The position numbers and the translations under genes are program-made. Below the pieces are notes generated by a model. It did no database searches and was not told the DNA's origin. It saw nothing but the letters and a program-made list of their open reading frames with translations. A stretch of 64,000 bases of DNA, taken from contig NZ_JZEY01000054.1 in assembly GCF_000969445.1 (NCBI RefSeq), positions 930,001 to 994,000 on the forward strand, read 5' to 3'. Below, piece by piece: positions 1 to 8,429 of this stretch (positions within the stretch are counted from its first letter, which is position 1; each line of letters opens with the position of its first letter). This DNA is from Devosia chinhatensis. Its GTDB lineage: Bacteria > Pseudomonadota > Alphaproteobacteria > Rhizobiales > Devosiaceae.

Positions 1-389
1 AGGCGGTCGAGCAGGGGCTCCAGCGCCAGGATCTTGGCGGCCGCGTTGACCTGGCGGTCGATCTCTGGCTTGGCCACTTTGGCGAAGCGCAGCGCAAACC
101 CCATGTTTTCTCGCACAGTCATATGCGGGTAGAGGGCGTAGGTCTGGAAGACCATGGCGATACCCCGCCGGGACGGATCGACGTCGTTCATGCGCTGGCC
201 GCCGATCTCCAGATCCCCGGCGCTGATGGTTTCGAGCCCAGCGATCATGCGCAGCAAGGTTGACTTGCCGCAACCGGATGGACCCACGAAGACGACAAAC
301 TCTTTCTTGCCGACCTCGAGATCGACACCCTTTATGACCTCAAGCGAACCGAAGGACTTGCGGACACCCCTTAGTGTAACACTGCTCAT
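1..389 (-). CDS. Sugar ABC transporter ATP-binding protein (partial, MalK/UgpC type)
   Basis: This is the nucleotide-binding subunit of a CUT1 carbohydrate importer. It hydrolyses ATP at the inner face of the membrane to drive the two permeases encoded just upstream. The gene starts at ATG 389 and runs off the left edge, so only about 129 N-terminal residues are visible. They include the Walker A loop GPSGCGKST and the Q-loop region [12 protein letters not shown], both typical of the MalK/UgpC branch. The signature motif, Walker B and regulatory domain lie outside the window. It follows the second permease by 12 bp and is the last visible gene of the operon. The close relative at 51219-52304 has the same N-terminal layout. 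Confidence 0.93.
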   Translation of the reverse strand, partial: MSSVTLRGVRKSFGSLEVIKGVDLEVGKKEFVVFVGPSGCGKSTLLRMIAGLETISAGDLEIGGQRMNDVDPSRRGIAMVFQTYALYPHMTVRENMGFALRFAKVAKPEIDRQVNAAAKILALEPLLDR

Positions 390-401
390 GGGTTATGAAC
401 C

Positions 402-1220
402 TTATTTGACCGCGCCCAGCATGCCTTCGACGAAGCGGCGCTGGAGCAGGAAGAAGATGATGAGGGTGGGTAGGGTGGCAAAGATGGACCCGACCATGAC
501 GACGGCGAAGTCTGGGCTGTAGCCTTGGCTGAGTGTCGCCACCACAAGGGGCAGGGTCTTCATCTCGTTGGTCTGCAGCACGATCAGCGGCCAGAGATAA
601 TTGTTCCAGTGCGTCATGAACACGATGATGGTCGCCGCTGCATAGGTCGAGCGCATGACCGGCATGTAGACGAACAGGAAGATCTGCCATTCCTTGAGCC
701 CGTCGATGCGGGCGGCATCGCGTAATTCGTGGGGGAAGGCCTTTGTGGCTTGGCGAAAGTAAAAGATGATGAAGATCGAAGCGACCGAAGGCAGGATGAT
801 CGCCTGATAGGAATTCATCATCTTGAGGTTGGCCATCAGGATGAAGAGCGGGATCATCAGTGCCGCAAACGGCACGGACAGCATCAGCAGCATTACGCCA
901 AACACTCGCTCGCGAGTGCGGGAGCGGAAGATTTCAAACCCGTAGCCTGCCAGCGACGAAACCAGCAATGTCAGGGCAGTACCCACCCCGGCAATGAAGA
1001 ACGAGTTGAACACGACGCGAGGCATGTCCGCGGAGGTGAAGAATACCTCGATGTTTCGCCAGAGCGCATCGCCGGGCGTGGACTTGCCGCGGATGAGATC
1101 GGCGTTGGTATTGGTGGCGCCAATGACCATCCAGAAGAACGGGAAGACCGATACGAATGCAGCGATGCTGAGCGCCAGGTAGGTGGCGCCCCGGCCAAAA
1201 AGGGAGAGGGGATTGCTCAT
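402..1220 (-). CDS. Carbohydrate ABC transporter permease (MalG type)
   Basis: A 272-residue inner-membrane permease of a CUT1 sugar importer. Several hydrophobic segments are visible, and the cytoplasmic EAA loop (ELRDAARIDGLKEW), which docks onto the ATPase, lies in the C-terminal half. The open frame extends further upstream, but ATG 1220 is chosen because it overlaps the stop of the preceding permease by 4 bp (ATGA), an arrangement typical of translational coupling, and gives a normal MalG-type length. The substrate cannot be read from the sequence. The neighbouring AraC regulator suggests inducible sugar uptake. Confidence 0.93.
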   Translation of the reverse strand: MSNPLSLFGRGATYLALSIAAFVSVFPFFWMVIGATNTNADLIRGKSTPGDALWRNIEVFFTSADMPRVVFNSFFIAGVGTALTLLVSSLAGYGFEIFRSRTRERVFGVMLLMLSVPFAALMIPLFILMANLKMMNSYQAIILPSVASIFIIFYFRQATKAFPHELRDAARIDGLKEWQIFLFVYMPVMRSTYAAATIIVFMTHWNNYLWPLIVLQTNEMKTLPLVVATLSQGYSPDFAVVMVGSIFATLPTLIIFFLLQRRFVEGMLGAVK

Positions 1221-2101
1221 GCCTTGCGATCCCTTGCGGCCAGGAATTGCAGAAAGCTCAGGATCGCGACAAGAATGACGATGACATAGGACACCGTGGC
1301 CGCATAACCGAAGCTGGGCATGAACTTGAAGCTGAGGTTGTAAATGTACATCGACAGCGTCAGCGTTGAATCCGAAGGGCCACCCATCGTCAGCAGATTT
1401 GGTTCGTCGAACAATTGCAGCGTGCCGATAGTCGAAATCACAGCCGTAAACAGGATCACCGGCTTGAGCATGGGCACGGTGAGGTACCAAAAGCGTGCCC
1501 AGGCGGGAACGCCATCGATCTTTGCGGCTTCATAGATCGAGCGATCAATGTTCTGCATCGCCGCCAGGTAAAAGATCATATTGTAGCCCGTCCACCGCCA
1601 GGTAATGGCGGAGATGATCACGACCTTCGCCCAGAATGGATCGGCCAGCCACGGAATAGGCGAAGCAATGATGTGCAGGCCCATCAGCATCTGGTTGATG
1701 ATGCCATCGGCGGCAAACATGGACTTGAAGGTCACTGAATAGGCGACCAGCGAGGTTACACAGGGCAGAAAGATCGCCGTGCGGAAAATGCCCCGTCCCC
1801 AGAGCTTGGGGTCGTTGAGAGCCGATGCGAACAGCAGCGCCAGCACGAGCATGATCGGGACCTGCACGGCCAGAAAGATGAGGGTGTTGGTCAGGGCCCG
1901 GATGAAAATAGGGTCCTGGGTAAGGCGGATGATATTGGTCAGCCCGCCAAAACTGAATTGCATCCCCCGGCCGACCTGGAAGCTCATCCAGAGCGACCAG
2001 ATGATCGGATAGATCATGAATATGCCGAGCAGTATCAACGCCGGTAAGACAAAAGCCCAGCCGTTGATGCGTTCGCTCCGCGCCAATTGCGATTGCGCCA
2101 C
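1217..2101 (-). CDS. Sugar ABC transporter permease (MalF/UgpA type)
   Basis: A 294-residue inner-membrane permease and partner of the permease at 402-1220. It starts at a GTG codon (2101). The N-terminus has a short cytoplasmic tail followed by a strong first membrane segment (about residues 15-38). The EAA loop (SIYEAAKIDGVPAWARF) is near the C-terminal third. Its stop overlaps the start of the next permease by 4 bp. The 132-bp gap between the binding-protein gene and this start holds a strong stem-loop (2201-2224), which probably lowers expression of the membrane subunits relative to the binding protein. Confidence 0.93.
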   Translation of the reverse strand: MAQSQLARSERINGWAFVLPALILLGIFMIYPIIWSLWMSFQVGRGMQFSFGGLTNIIRLTQDPIFIRALTNTLIFLAVQVPIMLVLALLFASALNDPKLWGRGIFRTAIFLPCVTSLVAYSVTFKSMFAADGIINQMLMGLHIIASPIPWLADPFWAKVVIISAITWRWTGYNMIFYLAAMQNIDRSIYEAAKIDGVPAWARFWYLTVPMLKPVILFTAVISTIGTLQLFDEPNLLTMGGPSDSTLTLSMYIYNLSFKFMPSFGYAATVSYVIVILVAILSFLQFLAARDRKA

Positions 2102-2200
2102 GCGATCCTCCCTCCCATGTTTCCTTGGCCCCGCCGCAACCGTGCTCCTTAGCCGCGATCACGATGACCCCCGCTCATCGGAGCGAGGGCCTCGGGGAGG

Positions 2201-2224
2201 CCGGTGGCGGCGAACCGCCACCGG
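2201..2224 (-). terminator. Stem-loop between binding-protein and permease genes
   Basis: A perfect 10-bp inverted repeat (CCGGTGGCGG / CCGCCACCGG) with a 4-base loop lies just downstream of the binding-protein stop codon at 2234 (minus strand). No clear U-tract follows, so it is more likely an mRNA-stabilising or partial read-through structure than a full terminator. The same position holds a hairpin after every other binding-protein gene in this window. Confidence 0.6.
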
Positions 2225-2233
2225 ATGCCGTTT

Positions 2234-3511
2234 TTACTGGGTTTGCTGGCGAACCTGAGCGTCGATCTGGGAGATAATCTCGTCGATATTGCCGCCGCCG
2301 GTTATTGCCGGAATCTGCGCCACGACAGCCGAGTCTGCCTCTTCAGTGAAGATGCCGTAATTGACCGGCGGAATGGCAGCGAGCCAGTTGGAGAAATTCT
2401 GCCAAACGGGCGCTCCGCCGAAGAAGTCGTCGGTGGCCTGATAAGCCTCGCCTTCGCGCGCGGCAAGCAGAGAGCCCAGAGCACCCTGGTTGACCAGGAT
2501 TTTCTGGTAGAAGTCTACGTCCTGCCCCCAGACCGTGGCCAGGAAGTCGATGGCCGTGTCCTTTTCAGGAGCAGAGGCGAGCACGTACCAGCTCGAACCG
2601 CCCAGGTTGGATGCATTGACCGAGGATTCGATATCGCCCAGGCGGGGGATTGGCGCCACGCCCCACATCCCGGATTGGTCCGGATTTGCCTTGATGGTTG
2701 CAGTCATCCAGACGCCGGTCGGCGTCGCCAGGGTGTCCCCGGATGTAAAGCTGCCGGTATATTCGGTCCAGCCTGCGACGGGCTTGGTGATCCCGGCGGT
2801 CAGCAGGCGCTGATAGGTTTCGAGCGTGCTTTTGAAGGCAGGGTTTTCGGCAATCGTCGGGTTGCCGCTTCCGTCGAAATACCAGGTGCCTGCCGACTGC
2901 ATCATGATGCGGAACAGGTCCGAGGCATTGGGATCGATCGGAAGCAGGATCTTGCCGGTCTTTTCCTTTACGGCCTGGCCGATTTCAATCAGCTGATCCC
3001 AGGTGATGTTCTCGAGGTCTGCGGCGGTGTAGCCTGCTTCCTCGAGCGCGTCGGAGCGATAGAACAGCCCGGTCACGCCGGAGTCGAACGGCATGGAATA
3101 GGTCTGGCCATCGACCGTCGACACTTCCACCTTGTAGGGTGCAAAAGCAGAATAGTCGATCTTGTCGGTCAGTGGCTCGAAGGCGCCGGGGAACGACAGG
3201 AGGTATTTCTGCGCGCGATAATCTTCGACCAGAACGATATCCGGGAGGCCATCGGTAGAGCCCGAGGCAAGCTGGGCCTGCAGCTTCTGCTCCATGGCTG
3301 CCTTGTCGAATACCTGGATGTCGATCGTGGCGTCGGGGTGTTCGGCCTGATAGCGCGAGAACGCTTCTTCCATTGTCGCCCCATTGAAATTGGGGTCCCA
3401 ACACCAGACCGTAAGCTGCTGGGCAGCTGCAGCCGAGACACTGAGCAAGCTGGCGCCAGTCATGACGATGGCAAAGGTGCGCGTCCACCGCGAAGTGATG
3501 CGGGTCATCAT
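2234..3511 (-). CDS. Extracellular sugar-binding protein of ABC transporter (family 1)
   Basis: A 425-residue periplasmic solute-binding protein that delivers a sugar to the permeases encoded downstream. The first ~30 residues form a Sec signal peptide (arginines, a hydrophobic core, then SAAAAQQ). The mature part begins with LTVWCWDPNFNG, the usual first strand of family-1 binding proteins. A GGAGG ribosome site lies 4 bases before ATG 3511; a second ATG follows directly. It is the first gene of the operon and is divergent from the AraC regulator at 3594 with an 82-bp shared control region. The substrate is unknown. Confidence 0.93.
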   Translation of the reverse strand: MMTRITSRWTRTFAIVMTGASLLSVSAAAAQQLTVWCWDPNFNGATMEEAFSRYQAEHPDATIDIQVFDKAAMEQKLQAQLASGSTDGLPDIVLVEDYRAQKYLLSFPGAFEPLTDKIDYSAFAPYKVEVSTVDGQTYSMPFDSGVTGLFYRSDALEEAGYTAADLENITWDQLIEIGQAVKEKTGKILLPIDPNASDLFRIMMQSAGTWYFDGSGNPTIAENPAFKSTLETYQRLLTAGITKPVAGWTEYTGSFTSGDTLATPTGVWMTATIKANPDQSGMWGVAPIPRLGDIESSVNASNLGGSSWYVLASAPEKDTAIDFLATVWGQDVDFYQKILVNQGALGSLLAAREGEAYQATDDFFGGAPVWQNFSNWLAAIPPVNYGIFTEEADSAVVAQIPAITGGGNIDEIISQIDAQVRQQTQ

Positions 3512-3541
3512 AGTTCCTCCCTTTTTGTTTGCTCTTCCTCT

Positions 3542-3582
3542 GAGCGATACCTAAGCTAATCGTCAGGTTGGTGCCGTCGCTC
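3542..3582. promoter_or_regulatory. Inverted repeat in divergent binding-protein/AraC control region
   Basis: The short intergenic region contains GAGCGA (3542-3547) and its complement TCGCTC (3577-3582) about 29 bp apart. It could be a site for the AraC-type regulator, since both genes diverge from here. The arms are only 6 bp, so chance is a real possibility. Confidence 0.25.
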
Positions 3583-3593
3583 TCATTGGGTAT

Positions 3594-4526
3594 GTGGATT
3601 TGGCGGAAAGTAAGATTAGTCGTACTTATTACGAGCCGCTTGCGGATGGCGTGGAGCGCCTGCCCACCGAATTGCAGCTCTTTCATGCCTCCCCCCTCGT
3701 CATGCGCGCCCCCCATTGGCACGCTCAGGTGGAAGTGAATTTCATCATCAAGGGCTGGGCCCACTACAAGATGAGCGGTCACGAGGCGACCTTTTCAGCC
3801 GGCCACCTTGCCCTGTTCTGGGGCGGCCAGCCGCATTGGCTCGACGATGCTTCAGAAGACTTGGTCTATGCAGGGGGGCACCTACCGCTGGTGCACTTTT
3901 TTCGCCTGCGCCTACCTGCCGACGTGCAGGCGCGGCTGATGCAGGGCGCAACACTGGTGACCCAGGCCACCGACGAGTCCGACCCGATCAGTTTCGCGCG
4001 CTGGAACCTCTATGCTCGGTCGGGTGATCCGATGAAGGCAAGCCTTGCGGTGGATGAGTTGCTCCTTCGTATCGAGCGCATCCGCTTCTCGCCTTATAGC
4101 TTGCTGCCCGACAGTAAGCCGGTGGCCGATGCCGGCGGGCTCGATCACCACGCTTCACCCATTGTGGTGCGCATCTGCGAATATATCGCCGACAATTTCC
4201 GGGAGGATATCGATTCAGTCGATATCGCGGTGGCCGCCGATATTCACCCAAAGTACGCCATGACCGTCTTCAAGAAATCGACCGGCATGACGCTCAATGA
4301 CTACATCAACCTCATGCGCCTGTCTTACGCCCAGGCCATGTTGATGCGTGAGGAGACTAGCGTTCTCACCATAGCGATGGAAAGCGGCTTTGGCTCGCTA
4401 AGTGCCTTCAACAAGTCATTCCGCAAGGTTGCGGGGATGTCCCCCAGCGATTTTCGGCGTGACGTCCGTTGCCGGCCGGCCGTGCAGCCCCAAACCGGAA
4501 CGGGCAGTGTTCCACCCGCCGGCTGA
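3594..4526 (+). CDS. AraC family transcriptional regulator
   Basis: A 310-residue sugar-responsive transcription factor. The N-terminal half is a cupin-like ligand-binding domain containing HWHAQVEVNFIIKG and AGHLALFWGGQPH. The C-terminal ~100 residues hold the two helix-turn-helix motifs of the AraC/XylS family, including GFGSLSAFNKSFRKVAGMSP. The start is GTG 3594; an overlapping ATG two bases upstream is out of frame. It is divergent from the ABC transporter operon at 1-3511 and most likely activates it when the transported sugar is present. The cupin-plus-AraC layout resembles MelR/RhaS-type activators, but the effector is not known. Confidence 0.92.
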   Translation: MDLAESKISRTYYEPLADGVERLPTELQLFHASPLVMRAPHWHAQVEVNFIIKGWAHYKMSGHEATFSAGHLALFWGGQPHWLDDASEDLVYAGGHLPLVHFFRLRLPADVQARLMQGATLVTQATDESDPISFARWNLYARSGDPMKASLAVDELLLRIERIRFSPYSLLPDSKPVADAGGLDHHASPIVVRICEYIADNFREDIDSVDIAVAADIHPKYAMTVFKKSTGMTLNDYINLMRLSYAQAMLMREETSVLTIAMESGFGSLSAFNKSFRKVAGMSPSDFRRDVRCRPAVQPQTGTGSVPPAG

Positions 4527-4548
4527 TTGGGCGAGGCGGTAACAAGCC

Positions 4549-4570
4549 GGCGCCCGTTGACACGGGCGCC
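4549..4570. terminator. Stem-loop terminator between convergent genes
   Basis: A perfect 9-bp stem (GGCGCCCGT / ACGGGCGCC) with a TGAC loop sits between the end of the AraC gene and the end of the small membrane-protein gene on the other strand. No strong U-tract is present on either side. Position and stability suggest a shared transcription end. Confidence 0.55.
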
Positions 4571-4580
4571 CGCAGGCGTG

Positions 4581-4706
4581 TCAGACGCGGCTCTGGCCGA
4601 GAAACACCATGGTCAGCAGCACAGCTGCACCCAGAACCCACAGGCTCGCAGCCAACAGGCTGAAAACGCCGATGAAATCGAGTTCCTTGTCATTTGCGTT
4701 GGCCAT
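4581..4706 (-). CDS. Small single-span membrane protein (41 aa)
   Basis: This short gene encodes 41 residues: a polar N-terminus (MANANDKELDFIG), one hydrophobic segment of about 22 residues (starting VFSLLAASLWVLG) and a short basic tail ending QSRV. A GGGAGA ribosome site lies 6 bases before ATG 4706, and a stem-loop follows the stop. The composition is that of a real transmembrane peptide and not of a random frame. No family was recognised and the function is unknown. It is probably its own transcription unit, since galU at 4813 is on the same strand but its stop is 107 bp away. Confidence 0.6.
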   Translation of the reverse strand: MANANDKELDFIGVFSLLAASLWVLGAAVLLTMVFLGQSRV

Positions 4707-4812
4707 CGTCGTCTCCCATTGCTGATGTCAATCAAGGCATCACCTAGCAGGCGATGGAGCGGGGTGCAATTTGCGTGAGGTGTAGGGCGACAATTTCCCT
4801 CAGCACTATGGA

Positions 4813-5703
4813 TTAGACCTGCTTGGGCGCTTCCAGGCCATGCTTGTTCAACTCCTGGAGGAAGCCGTCCCGAATGTCGTCGCGATCGAGGGCGTAAACG
4901 ACATTGGCTGTGAGAAAACCGATCTTGGAGCCGCAGTCGAAACTCTGACCGCGATATTTGACGCCTGTGAATCGCTGCTGCGTCATGAGCGTCTGCATGG
5001 CGTCGGTCAGCTGAATTTCGCCGCCTGCGCCGCGCGGCTGGTCGGCAAGTAGCGAAAAGATTTCAGGCTGCAGAATATAGCGTCCGGAAATGATGAGGTT
5101 GGACGGTGCTTCCTCGCGCTTGGGCTTTTCCACCATGCCGGTTAGGCTGAAGCCACTGTCGGGGCCGTCACCCCGTGCAACCACGCCATATGAGGAAACC
5201 TCTTTTTCGGGCACTTCCTCCACGGCGATGACATTGCCGGCGGTTTCCTCGTAAGCTTCCATCATCTGTTTGAGTACGCCCGGCTCGCCCTTGAACAGCA
5301 TGTCGGGCAGGAGCAGCGCGAACGGATTGTCTCCCACGATGTCTCGGGCGCACCATACCGCATGGCCGAGGCCCAAGGGTTCCTGCTGCCGAGTGAAGCT
5401 GGTACGTCCTGCCGAGGGAAGGTCGCGGCGCAATTCCTTGAGAGCTGCAGTCTTGCCGCGCTCTTCCAGAGTTGTTTCCAATTCGAACTGGCGGTCGAAG
5501 TGATCTTCGATGACGCCCTTGTTGCGGCCGGTGACGAAGACGAAATGCTCAATGCCGGCCTCGCGCGCCTCATCGACGGCATACTGGATCAGTGGCCGAT
5601 CCACCACTGTCAGCATTTCCTTGGGCATGGCCTTGGTGGCCGGCAGGAACCGGGTGCCAAGACCCGCAACAGGAAAAACGGCGGTGCGGACGCGTCTGGA
5701 CAT
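4813..5703 (-). CDS. galU: UTP--glucose-1-phosphate uridylyltransferase
   Basis: A 296-residue cytosolic nucleotidyltransferase that makes UDP-glucose from UTP and glucose-1-phosphate, the precursor for exopolysaccharide, LPS and UDP-glucuronate. The start of the fold carries the nucleotide-binding signature [36 protein letters not shown] and LPDMLF are also typical of GalU. The frame is open for another 18 codons upstream, but ATG 5703 ([14 protein letters not shown]) matches the usual family start. A UDP-glucuronate-epimerase-like gene that would use a product of this pathway lies at 29306-30325. Confidence 0.95.
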   Translation of the reverse strand: MSRRVRTAVFPVAGLGTRFLPATKAMPKEMLTVVDRPLIQYAVDEAREAGIEHFVFVTGRNKGVIEDHFDRQFELETTLEERGKTAALKELRRDLPSAGRTSFTRQQEPLGLGHAVWCARDIVGDNPFALLLPDMLFKGEPGVLKQMMEAYEETAGNVIAVEEVPEKEVSSYGVVARGDGPDSGFSLTGMVEKPKREEAPSNLIISGRYILQPEIFSLLADQPRGAGGEIQLTDAMQTLMTQQRFTGVKYRGQSFDCGSKIGFLTANVVYALDRDDIRDGFLQELNKHGLEAPKQV

Positions 5704-6050
5704 TCGTGCTCTCAATTGTTGGGCTGGGGAGGGCGGATCGGTCAGCGAAAACGGCAAAACCCTACAGCAGGTTTGCGGTCCATGAGACTTCGTATCCCGC
5801 AGGATACGCGCCTCAGCTTTGTTCTCCGGCGCTCGCGTTGAGCCACCGGGATGACAACGGTGCTCATCGTAAAGCCAGTTCCGGTGGTCACGCCGACTAC
5901 CGTTTATACATCAGGCTCGGGGCGCTGTCGCGCTATGCAGAAAAACCTCGTTTGCGTGGTTAATGGCTCCAGCGCAGAAGTGCCGAAACATGGTGAACCG
6001 TTCCTTAAGCACTGCCGGGTTAGGTGTGGTCACAGGAACGGAGCAGCGTG
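5704..6050. other. 347-bp intergenic region with a small hairpin
   Basis: This non-coding stretch separates the divergent galU and DUF2336 genes, so it should carry both promoters, but I cannot pick convincing -35/-10 boxes. A short perfect hairpin (7-bp arms CGTATCC / GGATACG, loop CGCA) sits at 5791-5808. Nothing else is recognisable. Confidence 0.4.
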
Positions 6051-7217
6051 ATGATCGGGTACCAGGCCTTTGCGGACCTCTCGCAGTCCAGCGACAGCAA
6101 TGAGCGTGGTCATGCCGCCCATCTGGCTGCCATCACCTATCTCGATCACCGCGGATCACTGGAGGAACACGCCGCCCTTTACGCCGGCCTGATCGGATTT
6201 CTTGACGATCCCTCGGTAAAGGTTCGGGCGGCTCTCGCTTATGGTTTGCTGCATTCTGCCGAAGCGCCGAGACCAATAATCCTGTCGCTGCTGCAGGACA
6301 GTCCGATCATTTCCCGGGCGGTCCTCCAATATTCTCCGCTTCTGGTTGATGCCGACCTGATGCCCATAGTTCGCAAGGGCGATATCGACGCGCTTCTGGC
6401 CATTGTCCAGCGGGCCAAGATCAGCACGCGTGTCGCCTCGGCCATTATCGGACGCAACGACGGCGATCTGACCTTGCGCGTGCTGAGCCGGCACGATGTG
6501 CCGCTCGGTCCGGAGTGTCTCACTCAGCTTGCAAGCGAAAAGGGTACGGATGCCAGCCTGCGGGGCGCTCTCCTGTCACGCCCAGACCTGCCAGCGCCAG
6601 CTCGTCTGATCTTGGTACGCAGCGCAGCCGCTAGTTTGCGCGAGTGCCGTATGGTCAAGGGCGCTGTGGCTCCCGAACGGCTTGAGCGCCTGCTACGCGA
6701 CGGCACCGACCAAGCCTTGTCCACCATCGGCGAAGCCGCCAGTAGCGACCGGGGCTTTGTTGAAACATTGGTGGATACCGATCAGCTCAACACACGACTT
6801 CTGTTGCATGCCATGGTCAGCGGGCATGTGATGTTCTTTTCAGCGTGTCTCGGCGCACTCGCAAGGGTCAGCAGCGACAAGGTGTTCTCCCTGCTCGAGA
6901 ACGGCAGCAAGGCCGCGCTAAATGCCTTGTTCATACGCTGCGGAATCGAACCCTCGATTGCCCGGCTCTTTGTGCGCATGGTTGTTCATGCTCGAACCGC
7001 AGACCTTTCCGATGACCTGGCGGCGCGGCATTACGTCGTGACAGCGCTCACCGAAGAATTACTGGCAGAGTTCGATGGCGCTATCCCCTCAGAACTCGAG
7101 GAAATCTTCGCCTATCTGAGCGAGCAGAATGTGGCTCTGGCTCGGCAGGCGGCAAGAGGCGTGATGCTGGCATTTGTCGAACGGCGAGACGCACGCCTGC
7201 ATTTGCCGGCAGCCTGA
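6051..7217 (+). CDS. DUF2336 domain-containing protein
   Basis: A 388-residue, largely helical cytosolic protein of the DUF2336 family, common in Hyphomicrobiales and of unknown biochemical role. The sequence looks like a HEAT-type repeat scaffold, with helical pairs such as PSVKVRAALAYGLLHS in the first third. There is no signal peptide or membrane segment. ATG 6051 is preferred over the ATG nine codons upstream because GGAG lies at a good distance before it. It stands alone, divergent from galU and convergent with nadK (10-bp gap). The family assignment is by pattern recognition and the function is not inferred. Confidence 0.8.
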   Translation: MIGYQAFADLSQSSDSNERGHAAHLAAITYLDHRGSLEEHAALYAGLIGFLDDPSVKVRAALAYGLLHSAEAPRPIILSLLQDSPIISRAVLQYSPLLVDADLMPIVRKGDIDALLAIVQRAKISTRVASAIIGRNDGDLTLRVLSRHDVPLGPECLTQLASEKGTDASLRGALLSRPDLPAPARLILVRSAAASLRECRMVKGAVAPERLERLLRDGTDQALSTIGEAASSDRGFVETLVDTDQLNTRLLLHAMVSGHVMFFSACLGALARVSSDKVFSLLENGSKAALNALFIRCGIEPSIARLFVRMVVHARTADLSDDLAARHYVVTALTEELLAEFDGAIPSELEEIFAYLSEQNVALARQAARGVMLAFVERRDARLHLPAA

Positions 7218-7227
7218 TCAGGTCCGA

Positions 7228-7995
7228 CTAGAAGCGGAATTGCTCGGTCAGCACACGCTCCTCAAGGCTCGTGCCCGGATCAAACATCAGGGTCACGCGG
7301 CGGCTGCGATCCTCGCGGACAGTAACTTCCTGCACGTTTTGAAACTCCACATTGTCCGCCACCGCGCTGACCGGCCGCTTTTCGGCTTCTCTGGTGATGA
7401 ACTTGACCACCGCCCGATTAGATAGGATCGCTCCGCGCCAACGGCGCGGCCTAAAGGGTGAAATTGGCGTCAGTGCGAGAAGCGGCGCTTCGATCGGCAG
7501 GATCGGGCCGTGTGCTGAAAGATTATACGCAGTGGACCCGGCTGGGGTGGAGAGCAGGGCGCCGTCGCAGATAAGCTCGTCCAGCCGAACTTCACCGTCC
7601 ACAAGGATTTGCAACTTCGCTGCCTGATAGGTGGATCGGAAAAGCGAAACTTCGTTGATGGCCAAGGCCGACTTGGTCTCGCCGGATGCTTCCACAACCG
7701 TCATCGCGAGCGGATAGATATGGGTGCGCTGCGCAGCTGCAAGGCGTTCGCCGAGGCTGTCCTCGCTGAATTCGTTCATCATGAAACCGACTGAGCCGAA
7801 ATTCATGCCGTAGGTCGGGATGTCGCTGCCCATAACCCGATGCAGGGTCTGCAACATGAGGCCATCGCCGCCTAACGCAACAACGATATCGGCTGCCTCG
7901 ATGGCGTAGTCGCCATAGCGGCCACGCAGGCGGGCGGCCGCTGCACTGGCGGCTGGCGTGTTGTTGGTGACAAAGCACATTTTCGGTTCTGCCAC
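7228..7995 (-). CDS. nadK: NAD kinase
   Basis: A 255-residue cytosolic kinase that phosphorylates NAD to NADP using ATP or polyphosphate. The diagnostic GGDG motif is present ([15 protein letters not shown]), as are the NE/D region (AINEVSLFR) and the glycine-rich [17 protein letters not shown] motif of the active site. The frame is open for 19 codons upstream. GTG 7995 (VAEPKM) or ATG 7980 fits the usual family start better, but ribosome-site support is weak at each, so the start is uncertain. The gene is convergent with the DUF2336 gene. Confidence 0.93.
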   Translation of the reverse strand: MAEPKMCFVTNNTPAASAAAARLRGRYGDYAIEAADIVVALGGDGLMLQTLHRVMGSDIPTYGMNFGSVGFMMNEFSEDSLGERLAAAQRTHIYPLAMTVVEASGETKSALAINEVSLFRSTYQAAKLQILVDGEVRLDELICDGALLSTPAGSTAYNLSAHGPILPIEAPLLALTPISPFRPRRWRGAILSNRAVVKFITREAEKRPVSAVADNVEFQNVQEVTVREDRSRRVTLMFDPGTSLEERVLTEQFRF

Positions 7996-8073
7996 GGCGC
8001 CACCCCCATTATCGCTGCGCCTGACTATCACGCCCGTCTTGTGGCCGTCCATCTGCCGTATCCGGCTGCATGC

Positions 8074-8316
8074 TCACTTGTCGCGATTGTCTATCGACCG
8101 CCACGCGGCGGTAAAACGTTCGACATTCTCGCTATATGAGCGGACTGGTCGCACATAGCCGAATTGCTCGCCATCTTGCACGGCAGCATCTGCGTCCAGG
8201 AGACTGGACCGGGGCGCACGACGCTTCTTCACCACCCAGAAGCCGATAAAGAGCAATATCGCCGCAACAATTGCGGCGATAGAGATGTTCGTCCATGTCC
8301 AAAAATCGTTGCCCAT
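8074..8316 (-). CDS. Small membrane-anchored protein of unknown function
   Basis: An 80-residue protein with one N-terminal membrane segment (about residues 10-29, SIAAIVAAILLFIGFWVV), then a basic stop-transfer patch KKRRAPR and a polar C-terminal domain of ~50 residues expected in the cytosol. It lies 78 bp upstream of nadK on the same strand and could be co-transcribed with it. The ribosome site before ATG 8316 is weak. No family was recognised. The membrane segment followed by positive charges argues for a real gene. Confidence 0.6.
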   Translation of the reverse strand: MGNDFWTWTNISIAAIVAAILLFIGFWVVKKRRAPRSSLLDADAAVQDGEQFGYVRPVRSYSENVERFTAAWRSIDNRDK

Positions 8317-8429
8317 GAGCTACATGGGTACCGGAGCTCTTGAAAAGAGCAATATGCAATCATCGTTAGTCTTAATCGACGTCGTAAAGACGCAATTCTG
8401 CAGTTTGCTTCTTGAGGCCGGGACACGGC

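Noticed and set aside
2204-3559. Long open frame on the plus strand opposite the binding-protein gene
   Set aside because: It is the antisense shadow of a gene with a signal peptide, ribosome site and clear family match. Its own translation has no recognisable motif.
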